A stretch of 47,946 bases of DNA from Bacillota bacterium. GTDB taxonomy: Bacteria; Bacillota; Sulfobacillia; Sulfobacillales; Sulfobacillaceae. The position numbers were made by a program, and so were the translations under genes. Shown here piece by piece: positions 1 to 7,678 of the stretch (position 1 is its first letter; each line of letters opens with the position of its first letter). The notes under the pieces are model-generated. The model did no database searches. It was not told where the DNA came from and saw only the letters and a list, made by a program, of their open reading frames with translations. The stretch lies in the NCBI GenBank assembly GCA_023475835.1, contig JAMCVM010000009.1, forward strand, positions 1 through 47,946. Direction: 5' to 3'.

Positions 1-152
1 GGGAACATCCCCGCCACGCAATCATTCACTAGCATACCCATATTATACACCTTATGATGCGATGTACATAGCTATCATGTGATTTGTTTTAGCAGTTATT
101 TACCCCGTGTGGATACAAAATGCCGAACATGCCGTTCTCGGTGCGAGAGTAG

Positions 153-374
153 ACCTGCCCCGTCTGTTGGGCACGTCTTGATCGGGAGATCAACGCGGCG
201 ATCAATCTAAAAAAGTCGTCGAGGCGGGCTATACAGCGAGTCCTGGGGATTCGGCGAGGGGCTCCTCAACCTCGTCTGCCTCCATGGCTGAGCATTGCGA
301 AGGCGAGGGCGGACCTGCTCGGGGAGCATTCTCCGGTGGGATGTCCTTGGAAAGCCCAGGGTGCCGGTCCTTGA
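153..374 (+). pseudogene. TnpB (IS200/IS605 OrfB) C-terminal remnant
   Basis: The reading frame from 153 to the stop at 372 encodes a fragment that begins with TCPVC and continues with LDREINAAINL. This is the second half of the TnpB zinc ribbon followed by the conserved D-R-(D/E)-x-N-A-A-x-N motif of the RuvC-like nuclease. A TAG at 150 closes the frame immediately upstream and no N-terminal or central TnpB domain is visible, so only about 73 codons survive. In the family this protein is the RNA-guided nuclease carried by IS200/IS605 elements. Here it is a dead 3' end. A different tnpB relic lies near 25 kb on the other strand, and the two fragments do not cover the same part of the protein. 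Confidence 0.7.
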
Positions 375-434
375 GACCCGACGACGAGCTCTACGGCCAG
401 TCCCTGAGGCGCCGTGACGCGATAAACTCGGAGT

Positions 435-716
435 TTGCAAACGCGAGGGCTCGTCACGCCAACCATTAGTAGATTTATCGGCATTCTTATCGCCATGCAT
501 TGGCAAGACGACCCGCCGCCCCATTTTCATGCTACCTTTGGTGAGGACGAAGCTCTAATGGATATCCTCCAAGCGGTCGTTTTGCGCGGACGCTTGCCGT
601 CGTCATGGCTAAAGTTGCTGTTGGTGTGGGCCGAAATCCACCGGGACGAGTCGCTAGACACCTGGCAACGAGCGCAGAACCATGAGGAGTTGTTGTCGAT
701 CGACCCATTGCGTTAA
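435..716 (+). CDS. DUF4160 family protein (possibly start-damaged)
   Basis: The protein contains PTISRFIGI near the N-terminus, then DDPPPHFHATFGEDEALMDI and a helical end with WAEIHRDE. This is the DUF4160 pattern, in which family members usually begin M-P-T-I-S-R-F. Here the expected initiator is ACG at 456, six bases after a good GAGGG ribosome site at 445-449. The codon has the look of ATG changed to ACG. The nearest upstream start in frame is TTG at 435, whose only purine-rich match sits too close to work well. DUF4160 genes are often paired with a DUF2442 gene, as here, and a toxin-antitoxin-like role has been suggested for such pairs. No function is proven. The gene may be silent or poorly translated. 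Confidence 0.65.
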   Translation: MQTRGLVTPTISRFIGILIAMHWQDDPPPHFHATFGEDEALMDILQAVVLRGRLPSSWLKLLLVWAEIHRDESLDTWQRAQNHEELLSIDPLR

Positions 717-740
717 GTCGGGAGGGGTTCCATGTGACCC

Positions 741-1004
741 ATGGTCGTACCAGTATATCCGGTGCAAAATACGCTCATCATTCAATTTGACGACGCCAAG
801 ATCGTCCAACGGGATGTTCAGCCATGGCGAGCGTCAGGCGGGATCTTTGCCAAGCTTAGGGACGATCGGGTGGTTGTCGATGAATTGACTGTTCTAAATG
901 GCACGGTCGCTTGGCGTCATGATTTCGACCCCGAACACGGCCTTGACCTCGATCCGCTCCGCCGTTTTTTGGAAGATCCGGAAATAACGAATCTGACGCG
1001 ATGA
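741..1004 (+). CDS. DUF2442 family protein (possibly start-damaged)
   Basis: This 87-residue protein has the DUF2442 layout: an N-terminal beta-hairpin with FDDAKIVQRDV, a central segment ending GIFAKLRDDRVVVDEL, and the G-T-V-A-W element before a short acidic tail (DFDPEHGLDLDPL). It follows the DUF4160 gene by 24 bases, the usual order of the pair. A strong GGGAGGGG ribosome site at 720-727 points to ATG at 732, but the second codon there is TGA at 735. Translation would have to start at ATG 741, 13 bases from the site, which is long. The function is unknown. Members are small DNA-binding-like or antitoxin-like proteins, and that is family inference only. Confidence 0.6.
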   Translation: MVVPVYPVQNTLIIQFDDAKIVQRDVQPWRASGGIFAKLRDDRVVVDELTVLNGTVAWRHDFDPEHGLDLDPLRRFLEDPEITNLTR

Positions 1005-1333
1005 CTATCGCATCCGCAACCATCGTGCAGGCATCGGGGCCTGCCAGGAGCCATGCATCTTTCGGTCAAGCCTCAACCAACCATGTATTGGCTCCTATAT
1101 CGTCCCCAAGTCCGCGCTATATTTCGCCCACGGCTTAAACCCCGTTGACGGGCAAACCGTTTAAGCCCTCGGCCTGTTCGCTCAGACATCTCCGGTCATC
1201 GAAAAAATCCTTGGTCGCCAAGTGACCACTCGGGATCACCGTTCAAAATCCGAAACCCAAGATCCGGGCCCATCCCCTCATGGCAGCGGCAATCTTTTGC
1301 AAAATCTCCCAGGCCCACAAAAAAGCGATGCGG
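1005..1333. other. Gene-free gap with a long inverted repeat
   Basis: No intact gene is seen in these 329 bases. At 1132-1167 the arms GGCTTAAAC and GTTTAAGCC are perfect inverted repeats around an 18-base centre. This could be a transposon end hairpin or a decayed terminator. From about 1160 to 1330 the plus-strand frame reads like an eroded coding segment (for example SPVIEKILGRQVTTRDH), but I cannot assign it to a family. Confidence 0.4.
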
Positions 1334-2725
1334 TTACGCTAGGAAATGCACCAATCGGTCTTGGATGACCTCCGTACGACATTCAACCACGGTCTTGGTT
1401 TCCGGAAGATCGAACAACTGTTCTATCTCTTTAGGGTAACCCTGAAGAATCCCTCTCAGGGCCAACGCCTCGTTAAACTTTGCGGGGTGGGCGGTCGCCA
1501 AAATGACCGTGGCCTCTCTCTCCGACCCTAACTTTTCAGCGGCCGCCGCTGCACAAGCAGTATGTGGATCGACCACGTACCCATAGTGCTGATGGTAGGC
1601 GGCGATAGTCTCTAAGCACTCTTCGTTCCCCACACTATAGGCTGAGAAGTCTGTCTGGACTTGTTGCACCGTTGACGGACTCGAAACGATTCGCCCATGA
1701 GCGCGAAATTCCGCCATGATCGAATCGACCGTTTCAGGATTTTCCCCATACAGATAATATAAGTATCGCTCAAAATTGCTAGCAATTTGAATATCCATCG
1801 ACGGGCTATAGGTTCGATGAAACTCGCTGGGCTGGTAGACGCCTTCGCGCACGTATCGCTCCAAGATGTTGTTCTCGTTCGTGGCCAAAATGAACCGATG
1901 AATGGGTAGGCCCATTTTCTTGGCCAGATAGCCGGCGAACAGATTGCCGAAGTTCCCGGTGGGGACGCTAAAGCTTACTTTTTTGCCTGGCTCCGCCTCA
2001 ACCAGCCGAAAATAGGCATAAAAGTAGTAGACCGTCTGCGCCAAAATTCGGGCCATATTAATCGAATTTACCGCACGGAGATGATAGCGGCGTTTAAACT
2101 CCACTTCAGCAAAAATCTCTTTGATGATTCTCTGACAATCATCAAACGTGCCTTGCACCGCTAAGTTGAGCACGTGAGAGTCATTCACCGTGGTCATCTG
2201 CAATTCCTGCACCCGGCTGACTTTTTGATGAGGATAGAGAATACAGATGCGTATCCCTGGTTTGCCCCGCACACCTTCGACCGCCGAGGCTCCCGTGTCC
2301 CCTGAGGTGGCCCCCAAGATATTGATGACGGAGTTCGTGCGGTGTGCCACGTATGCGTACAGGTTCCCTAAAAATTGCAATGCGATGTCTTTAAAGGCAA
2401 AGGTCGGGCCATGAAATAGTTCTGCCACATATCGATTCTCATCGAGTCGACCGAGCGGCGTCACCTGCTCATCGCGAAACCGTCGATAGCTATCGTCTAC
2501 CAACTCGGTGAGGTCTTTTCGTGAAATCTCTTGGTTGGCATACAACCAGAAAATCTCTACGGCCAGATCTCGGTACGATAACCCTGCCCATCGCCGCAAG
2601 TCTTCGGCTGACAGCGATGGAATCTGCTCGGGCACCAGCAAGCCACCGTCGTCGGCCATCCCCATTAACACGGCGTCGATAAACCCCATCGGAGCTACCT
2701 TTCCCCGCGTACTGATGTATCGCAT
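1334..2725 (-). CDS. thrC: Threonine synthase
   Basis: The enzyme converts O-phospho-L-homoserine to L-threonine with pyridoxal phosphate in the cytoplasm. The protein (463 residues from the chosen start) opens with MRYISTRG, typical of the long bacterial/fungal ThrC class. It carries HGPTFAFKD, with the PLP lysine at about residue 112, then ATSGDTG and the phosphate-binding SVPTGNFGN. The start at 2725 is set by AAAGGAGA a few bases upstream and by the conserved N-terminus; an open frame continues 26 codons further but lacks family support. The gene stands alone, with no homoserine dehydrogenase or kinase beside it. Its stop is followed by a T-rich stretch without a convincing hairpin. Confidence 0.95.
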   Translation of the reverse strand: MRYISTRGKVAPMGFIDAVLMGMADDGGLLVPEQIPSLSAEDLRRWAGLSYRDLAVEIFWLYANQEISRKDLTELVDDSYRRFRDEQVTPLGRLDENRYVAELFHGPTFAFKDIALQFLGNLYAYVAHRTNSVINILGATSGDTGASAVEGVRGKPGIRICILYPHQKVSRVQELQMTTVNDSHVLNLAVQGTFDDCQRIIKEIFAEVEFKRRYHLRAVNSINMARILAQTVYYFYAYFRLVEAEPGKKVSFSVPTGNFGNLFAGYLAKKMGLPIHRFILATNENNILERYVREGVYQPSEFHRTYSPSMDIQIASNFERYLYYLYGENPETVDSIMAEFRAHGRIVSSPSTVQQVQTDFSAYSVGNEECLETIAAYHQHYGYVVDPHTACAAAAAEKLGSEREATVILATAHPAKFNEALALRGILQGYPKEIEQLFDLPETKTVVECRTEVIQDRLVHFLA

Positions 2726-2919
2726 CACACAATCTCCTTTGTTGTTGACACTCACCGCCACTTCAGCCGCAGAGGCCCGGTGCATATGACAACCGAGCGT
2801 CAATAGTCGCGCGGAGCACTGACTCGTTTCCCAATGGCCGCCGTCCTGAGCGCGGCCCTGAACCGCCGAAATGGTTTCTTAACGCACTTGATTTTGCCGA
2901 TCTTTTCACGCTTTTCACA

Positions 2920-2952
2920 ATGAGCCCGAGGTGGGAGACCCCTCGGGCTCAT
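2920..2952 (-). terminator. Hairpin downstream of the SASP gene
   Basis: A perfect 12-bp stem (ATGAGCCCGAGG paired with CCTCGGGCTCAT) encloses a 9-base loop just after the SASP stop codon. There is no clear U-run on the minus strand, so it may act as a transcript-stabilising hairpin or a weak terminator between the SASP gene and thrC. Confidence 0.55.
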
Positions 2953-2965
2953 GAATTCGCGACGA

Positions 2966-3199
2966 TTAGGAAGGATCAGACTCTGGCGATTCCTTAGCCG
3001 CCATCGCATCTTCGCCCTGAGCCACCAAACGCTTCACCATATTCCCGCCGATTTGCCCAACTTCAGACGTAGTCATTTCAACAAATCCGCGGTCCCTGAT
3101 GTCATCATCCAGGCCCAAGTCCTTGGCCACTTCATATTTCAGACGATTCAACGTCCGCCGGCGAGCCAACCCCGCGGCTACTTTCGCTTTGGCCATCAT
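2966..3199 (-). CDS. Alpha/beta-type small acid-soluble spore protein
   Basis: SASPs coat and protect DNA in dormant spores and are degraded at germination. The 77-residue protein shows the family signatures: LKYEVAKDLGL near residue 20, and TTSEVGQIGGNMVKRLV, which contains the conserved T-T-S-x-x-x-G-x-I-G-G-x-(M/I)-V-K-x-L stretch. The acidic C-terminal tail (ESPESDPS) is longer than in Bacillus versions. Two adjacent ATG codons compete; GGGGGGTGG upstream fits either one. The gene lies between surE and thrC on the same strand with its own trailing hairpin. Expression in the forespore is expected from the family, but I did not find a clear sigma-G promoter. Confidence 0.88.
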   Translation of the reverse strand: MMAKAKVAAGLARRRTLNRLKYEVAKDLGLDDDIRDRGFVEMTTSEVGQIGGNMVKRLVAQGEDAMAAKESPESDPS

Positions 3200-3230
3200 G
3201 CCACCCCCCGATAGGTAGCCTTGGCCATCT

Positions 3231-4019
3231 TTACCCGGCGTTATCCGCCCCCACCGAAGTCGTGGTTAAATCCACGCCCGGAAGTTCGCTCAATCGGTCT
3301 CTAGCGGTCACATCCATATTCAGCGGCGTCGCCGTGATATGGCCCGATTCGAGTTCTGACACGTCGCTAGCGACTCCGTCCAATCGATCCCAAGGCTGGC
3401 CCGACAGCCAAAAATAGGTCTCACCTCGCGGGTTTTGGTAGCGATGGAATTCATCTCGGTATTCTCGATGGCCGAGTCCGACCCATACCAATTGACTCGG
3501 ATTTTGCTGAACGAGATCGGGAAAATTGATATTGAAAAACTCGCCCGCCAGGGGTTTGTGAAAGAGACTGGATCCCACCCACTGTCGCATAAATTGGGCA
3601 ATCCACTGCAATGAATCCAAGTCAAAGCTCTTAGCCGACAAGGCCATTGAGGCCACTCCTAAAAACATACCCTCCATGGCCGCCGACACCGTGCCGGAAT
3701 AAAAGACATCGCGGCCCAAATTAGACCCATGATTAATCCCAGCACATATCATTTCTGGAGGCTCGGGCAGCAGCGCTTCGACGCCAAGCTTGACACAATC
3801 GGCCGGCGTTCCGTTCACCTTCCACACCGACGCCACCTGGCTCGACCAGGTGACCGGTTTGGGGTAGATCGGTTTGTGCATGGTAATCGCGTGCCCGGTT
3901 GCGCTGCGTTCCCGGTCAGGTGCCACTACGTACACTTCGTGCGCTTCGGCAAGCACCGAGGCAAGCGTCATTAGGCCGCTTGCCTCGATGCCATCATCGT
4001 TCGTTACTAGGATGCGCAT
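3231..4019 (-). CDS. surE: 5'/3'-nucleotidase SurE
   Basis: SurE is a divalent-metal nucleoside monophosphate phosphatase of stationary-phase and stress physiology. The protein has the canonical start MRILVTNDDGIEASG, with the metal-binding Asp pair at residues 8-9, then VVAPDRERSATGHAIT and the GINHGSNLGRDVFYSGTVSAAMEG block that holds the catalytic Asn and Ser residues. The start at 4019 is preferred because GGGGAGG lies 9 bases upstream and the family begins at this Met. An upstream ATG at 4055 overlaps the dinG stop (ATGA), so the two genes are in any case transcribed together. The length of 262 residues is normal. Confidence 0.93.
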   Translation of the reverse strand: MRILVTNDDGIEASGLMTLASVLAEAHEVYVVAPDRERSATGHAITMHKPIYPKPVTWSSQVASVWKVNGTPADCVKLGVEALLPEPPEMICAGINHGSNLGRDVFYSGTVSAAMEGMFLGVASMALSAKSFDLDSLQWIAQFMRQWVGSSLFHKPLAGEFFNINFPDLVQQNPSQLVWVGLGHREYRDEFHRYQNPRGETYFWLSGQPWDRLDGVASDVSELESGHITATPLNMDVTARDRLSELPGVDLTTTSVGADNAG

Positions 4020-4051
4020 GGCGTCCGGCCTCCCCATCTGTCCTAAAGTTA

Positions 4052-6772
4052 TCATATCTCTTTCACTGCAACCACGGCTCCAATTTCAGCGAAGATGGAT
4101 TGAACGTCACCCACAACTAACGGAACCGGTTGCACTGCGCGAATGAATTGATGCCCGTAGCGTGTCTGACCAGGCAAGATCCGCGAATCGAGGACTGCAA
4201 CCGCCCCCCGGTCGCTGCGCCGACGAATCAGCCTTCCAAACCCCTGCTGAAACTTCAAAACAGCTTGCGGCAAGGTCCTTCGATAAAAAGGCAGACCGCC
4301 CTCTGCGCGAATTCGCTCCAGTCGCGCCTCTTCAATCGGATCCCCGGGAGTGGCGAATGGCAGCCTGCCAATAATCACTAGGGAGAGTGCGTCACCGGCC
4401 ACATCGACTCCCTCCCAGAGACTGGCCACGCCTAACAGAATGCTGCCGGGATGATCGCGAAATCGTTCCACCAACCCCGGCCCGGTGCCATCAATCCCCT
4501 GAGCCAAGGTGGCAATTCCTTGGGATTGCAGTCGCTCTCGCACCTTTTGGTCCAATTGTTTCAGCGTACGATACGAGTTCAATAGCACTAAGGTCCGCCC
4601 ATTTAGACGCACTGCGGCCTCGACCACAAAGTCTGCCATCTGCTGCAAGTGTTCGCTGCTGTCTACCGGGGCCAAGGACGAGGGCACCACCAGCCGCGCC
4701 TGGCGCTTGAGATCAAAGGGAGAAGGCAACACTAAGTGCCGAGCTCTGTCGGCAGGGACACCCAGCATCTCCTCCAGATACTCAAATCGTCCACCCACAC
4801 TTAATGTCGCCGACGTTAAGGCGGCGCTGTTGACCTTACTCCATAGGCGGTCACCGATGATGTCGGACACCGAGACCGGACCACGTCGCAGTCGGATGGC
4901 GACTTCGTCTTTACGCAAATGTCCTTCGAACCATGACACCCACTCGGAATCGGGAATTCCAAACGCGCTCAGCCCGTAGTCAATTTCTGTGATCTCTTCC
5001 AGCCATTTGCGATAACGAAGCCAGGATACCTCTTCCTCGGACGCATCTCCCCAAATGGCCTCAACTTCGGCTAGAATATCTCGACCCAACCCGAGCACCA
5101 AGTGCGCCTCATCCGTCAGCGCCGTCAGTTGCGCACGAACGCCGTTGGCACCCCATTTCGTCCAGACGGCTTCGGTAATCCGGACGGATTGCTGGGGGTA
5201 GTCATCAAAGTGGAGTTCTTCCGCCAGCACTCGGCTTAATTCCAAAGCCACCGTGAAGGTTTGATTGAGTTCGATCCGTAACCGGTCCAAAGCCGCCACC
5301 AATTCAGGATGCCCAGCGCGCGCCTGGTCCATGAGTACCGGGATTAACGTCCGATCCATCTCTTTGCCTTCGCGAGCCCATTCGCGCAGGGTCAAGTCGA
5401 AGCCAAAGCTGCGCTCCACCACTTCCGCAAAGCGATGGGCTTCGTCGATAATAACATGCTGAAATTCGGGGAGCACACCACCTTGAGCTAAATGCGCAGC
5501 TAACAGCGCATGGTTGATGATCAGGACATGCGAACTTTCCGCACTGCGTTTCGCTTGGCGCATAAAACAGGGGCCAGCAAAAACGCACTGGGGGCCGCGA
5601 CAGGCATTCCGGTCGGTGATAATGGCGTCTTTTAGGCGACGAGCCTCATCCCCTCGAGGATTCCACTCTTCGACATCCCCGCGTTCGGTGGTCGCTTGGT
5701 AGACAAGCGCCTCGGCTATCGCTAATCGCCAAGCTCGTTCATCGACCATAGGACTGGCGGTATTGACCACTTCGTCCAACTTTAACAGGCAGAGATATCG
5801 CCCCTTGCCCTTGAGCATCGTCGCCTGAACGGGAAGCCCCGCGCCTGCCGTTGGCCAATCCTTATGCCACAGTTGCTCTTGCAGGGCCAAAGTGTTGGTG
5901 GCAACCACCACCCGTTCTCCGGCCCTCGCGCTTTCCAACGTGGCCGGCACCAAATACGCCAAGCTTTTGCCGGTTCCGGTCCCCGCCTCGACCATTAAAA
6001 TGCCATGAGCCCGCCAATTGGCCAAGACTGCCGCCGCCATCTGAGTCTGAGCCGGTCTGGCTTCAAAATTGGGCACACTTTGCGCAATGGCCCCTTCAGG
6101 CGACAGATACTGCTCGGGCGAAGGAACCGCTTCGAACCGGGCTAAACGCCGATCAGAGGGTTGGGGTTCGGCTTGAGGGCGATATAACGGCGCTTCCGGC
6201 ACATGAGCGTCATGTTCTCCCGCTTGCCACCAATCCCACTCCGAGCCCAAAATCCTGGCTAAATCCCGTTTGACCGAGGACGGCAGACGAGATAATCGCC
6301 GCTGAATGCGTTGCATCAAGGCGACGGTGGCCTGAACATCGTCGCGCGCATCATGAAACCGAAAGCCCCTTTCGGCCATTAAATCGGAGAGACGGTAACT
6401 GCGCTCGCCCGGAAATGCAATCCGTGCCCACTCGAGGGTATCGACCCCCTGCGAGCATGAAATGCCGGCGCGTTCCAAAAATTCCTGATCAAATTTAATG
6501 TTATGACCAACCACCCAGCGGCCAGCCAAGAAACTTTTGATGTCAGCGTGAATTTGATGCAAACGCGGATATTGCGAGAAGTCGACGTCCGCAAAGCCGG
6601 TCAGCCTCCCGATCGCCGCCGGAATAGGACGCCCGGGATCCACAAACCAGTTGGCTACGGACAGACTTCCGTCCTCTTCGCTGCGGGCGGCAGCGACTTG
6701 AATTACCGCATCACGAACCGCATCCATTCCGGTCGTCTCTACGTCGACCACCACCCACGGCGCCAACACCAC
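4052..6772 (-). CDS. dinG: DinG-family helicase with N-terminal DEDD exonuclease domain
   Basis: This 906-residue protein joins a DnaQ-like 3'-5' exonuclease to an XPD/DinG superfamily 2 helicase. The exonuclease motifs are DVETTG at 10-15, HNIKFDQEFL near 90 and HDARDD at 140-145 (DEDDh type). The helicase part shows Walker A EAGTGTGKS at 262-270 and the DEAH box at 443-446. Four cysteines, C328, C391, C396 and C402, have the x4/x5 spacing of the Fe-S cluster ligands of E. coli DinG, so an iron-sulphur cluster is likely. The C-terminal helicase motif GFGRLIRRRSDRG is intact. DinG proteins act in DNA repair and R-loop or G4 resolution. The gene is upstream of surE and overlaps its open frame by four bases. 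Confidence 0.93.
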   Translation of the reverse strand: MVLAPWVVVDVETTGMDAVRDAVIQVAAARSEEDGSLSVANWFVDPGRPIPAAIGRLTGFADVDFSQYPRLHQIHADIKSFLAGRWVVGHNIKFDQEFLERAGISCSQGVDTLEWARIAFPGERSYRLSDLMAERGFRFHDARDDVQATVALMQRIQRRLSRLPSSVKRDLARILGSEWDWWQAGEHDAHVPEAPLYRPQAEPQPSDRRLARFEAVPSPEQYLSPEGAIAQSVPNFEARPAQTQMAAAVLANWRAHGILMVEAGTGTGKSLAYLVPATLESARAGERVVVATNTLALQEQLWHKDWPTAGAGLPVQATMLKGKGRYLCLLKLDEVVNTASPMVDERAWRLAIAEALVYQATTERGDVEEWNPRGDEARRLKDAIITDRNACRGPQCVFAGPCFMRQAKRSAESSHVLIINHALLAAHLAQGGVLPEFQHVIIDEAHRFAEVVERSFGFDLTLREWAREGKEMDRTLIPVLMDQARAGHPELVAALDRLRIELNQTFTVALELSRVLAEELHFDDYPQQSVRITEAVWTKWGANGVRAQLTALTDEAHLVLGLGRDILAEVEAIWGDASEEEVSWLRYRKWLEEITEIDYGLSAFGIPDSEWVSWFEGHLRKDEVAIRLRRGPVSVSDIIGDRLWSKVNSAALTSATLSVGGRFEYLEEMLGVPADRARHLVLPSPFDLKRQARLVVPSSLAPVDSSEHLQQMADFVVEAAVRLNGRTLVLLNSYRTLKQLDQKVRERLQSQGIATLAQGIDGTGPGLVERFRDHPGSILLGVASLWEGVDVAGDALSLVIIGRLPFATPGDPIEEARLERIRAEGGLPFYRRTLPQAVLKFQQGFGRLIRRRSDRGAVAVLDSRILPGQTRYGHQFIRAVQPVPLVVGDVQSIFAEIGAVVAVKEI

Positions 6773-6895
6773 CCATCACTCCTGCCCAAAATTCCAATGG
6801 TACCATCTTATCATGTCTTGCGTTGCAGGTTTAACCACCCCATCGTCTGGGTATGAAAACCTCAGAACCCGTACATCCTGGGGGTGGAGGGATGA

Positions 6896-7234
6896 ATGAT
6901 GTCTGACGAAGTGAACCTATCAGCCCAATTCACACTGCCCGAGCGCGCCGAGGCTTGCGCAGAGGCGCTTCGCGATGAGGGGTTTGATGTGATCCAAATT
7001 GACCCGGTGCGGTCTTTTCAGATGAACTCGCTCGAACCCCCCTCTTCTATCGCCGAATGGGGGCGCTATGCCTATCAACCCGATATTGTCGATGACAAGT
7101 GGACGCAGGCGACCGCGGAGAACGAGTCGGCAGACCTCATGGACAGCGAGGCGTGGCTGTTAACCGCCGTGGTCGAAACCGATGCCGTTGAAGAAGTCAG
7201 GACGATCATCCGACATCATGGCGGGTTTCTCTAA
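6896..7234 (+). CDS. Small protein of unknown function
   Basis: I do not recognise this 112-residue acidic protein. It has a strong start: GGTGGAGG just upstream of two adjacent ATGs (6896 and 6899). The two ends look like similar beta-alpha units (QFTLPERAEACAEALRDEGFDVIQID and WLLTAVVETDAVEEVRTIIRHHGGFL), suggesting a ferredoxin-like or ACT-like fold with a disordered centre rich in Glu, Asp and Trp. There is no signal peptide or membrane segment. It is divergent from dinG and convergent with the thioesterase gene, overlapping its 3' end by 29 bases. A stress or ligand-sensing role would be guesswork. Confidence 0.7.
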   Translation: MMSDEVNLSAQFTLPERAEACAEALRDEGFDVIQIDPVRSFQMNSLEPPSSIAEWGRYAYQPDIVDDKWTQATAENESADLMDSEAWLLTAVVETDAVEEVRTIIRHHGGFL

Positions 7235-7658
7235 GGATTCCCTCCGGAGCGGGCATGAATCGGCCTTCGCCGGCGGCCAGAATCTGGCCCTCGGCATTGA
7301 CGTGACGGATTTCTGCCTGAGCTCGGATTAACCGTTGATCCACCCGGTCCACCCAGCCAAAAACCCAGATCGGCTGTTCAATCTCTACCGGACGTTTGTA
7401 TCGGATGCGTATTTCGGCCGTCACTGTCCAACGTTGCGTGCGTTGATAAATAGCGTGCCACATGGCATCGTCTAACATCCCGGCGACGATGCCGCCGTGG
7501 ACAATAGCTTCATAACCTTGCCACTCTTCGGAGACGCTCAGCGATGCCTGAGCTCCCTGTTGATTGGCGATAAAGCTGACGCGCATTCCGATCGGATTGA
7601 CATCCCCGCAAATAATACACTGGCTGGTGCGGACATCAAATGGTGGAACTTTTGGCAT
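7206..7658 (-). CDS. Hotdog-fold thioesterase, PaaI type
   Basis: The protein (150 residues) carries HGGIVAGMLDDAMWHA, the PaaI/YiiD-type hotdog active-site helix with the catalytic Asp/Glu position, followed by the strand RIRYKRPVEIEQPIWVFGWV. An N-terminal pair of cysteines (CIICG) resembles the knuckle seen in several hotdog proteins. Such enzymes hydrolyse acyl-CoA thioesters in the cytoplasm; the substrate is unknown. It is the last gene of the operon with the deaminase, adenosylhomocysteinase and phosphorylase, starting 20 bases after the deaminase stop. Its role in nucleoside salvage is not obvious and co-transcription may be incidental. Confidence 0.82.
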   Translation of the reverse strand: MPKVPPFDVRTSQCIICGDVNPIGMRVSFIANQQGAQASLSVSEEWQGYEAIVHGGIVAGMLDDAMWHAIYQRTQRWTVTAEIRIRYKRPVEIEQPIWVFGWVDRVDQRLIRAQAEIRHVNAEGQILAAGEGRFMPAPEGILRETRHDVG

Positions 7659-7678
7659 GGTTGCCTCCTCGGATTTGA

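Noticed and set aside
376-378. CRISPR array in the window
   Set aside because: No regularly spaced repeats with unique spacers occur anywhere; the only tandem arrays are the spacer-free 20-bp and 18-bp repeats.
2726-2803. N-terminal extension of threonine synthase
   Set aside because: The frame stays open, but a strong ribosome site and the conserved MRYISTRG start favour 2725.
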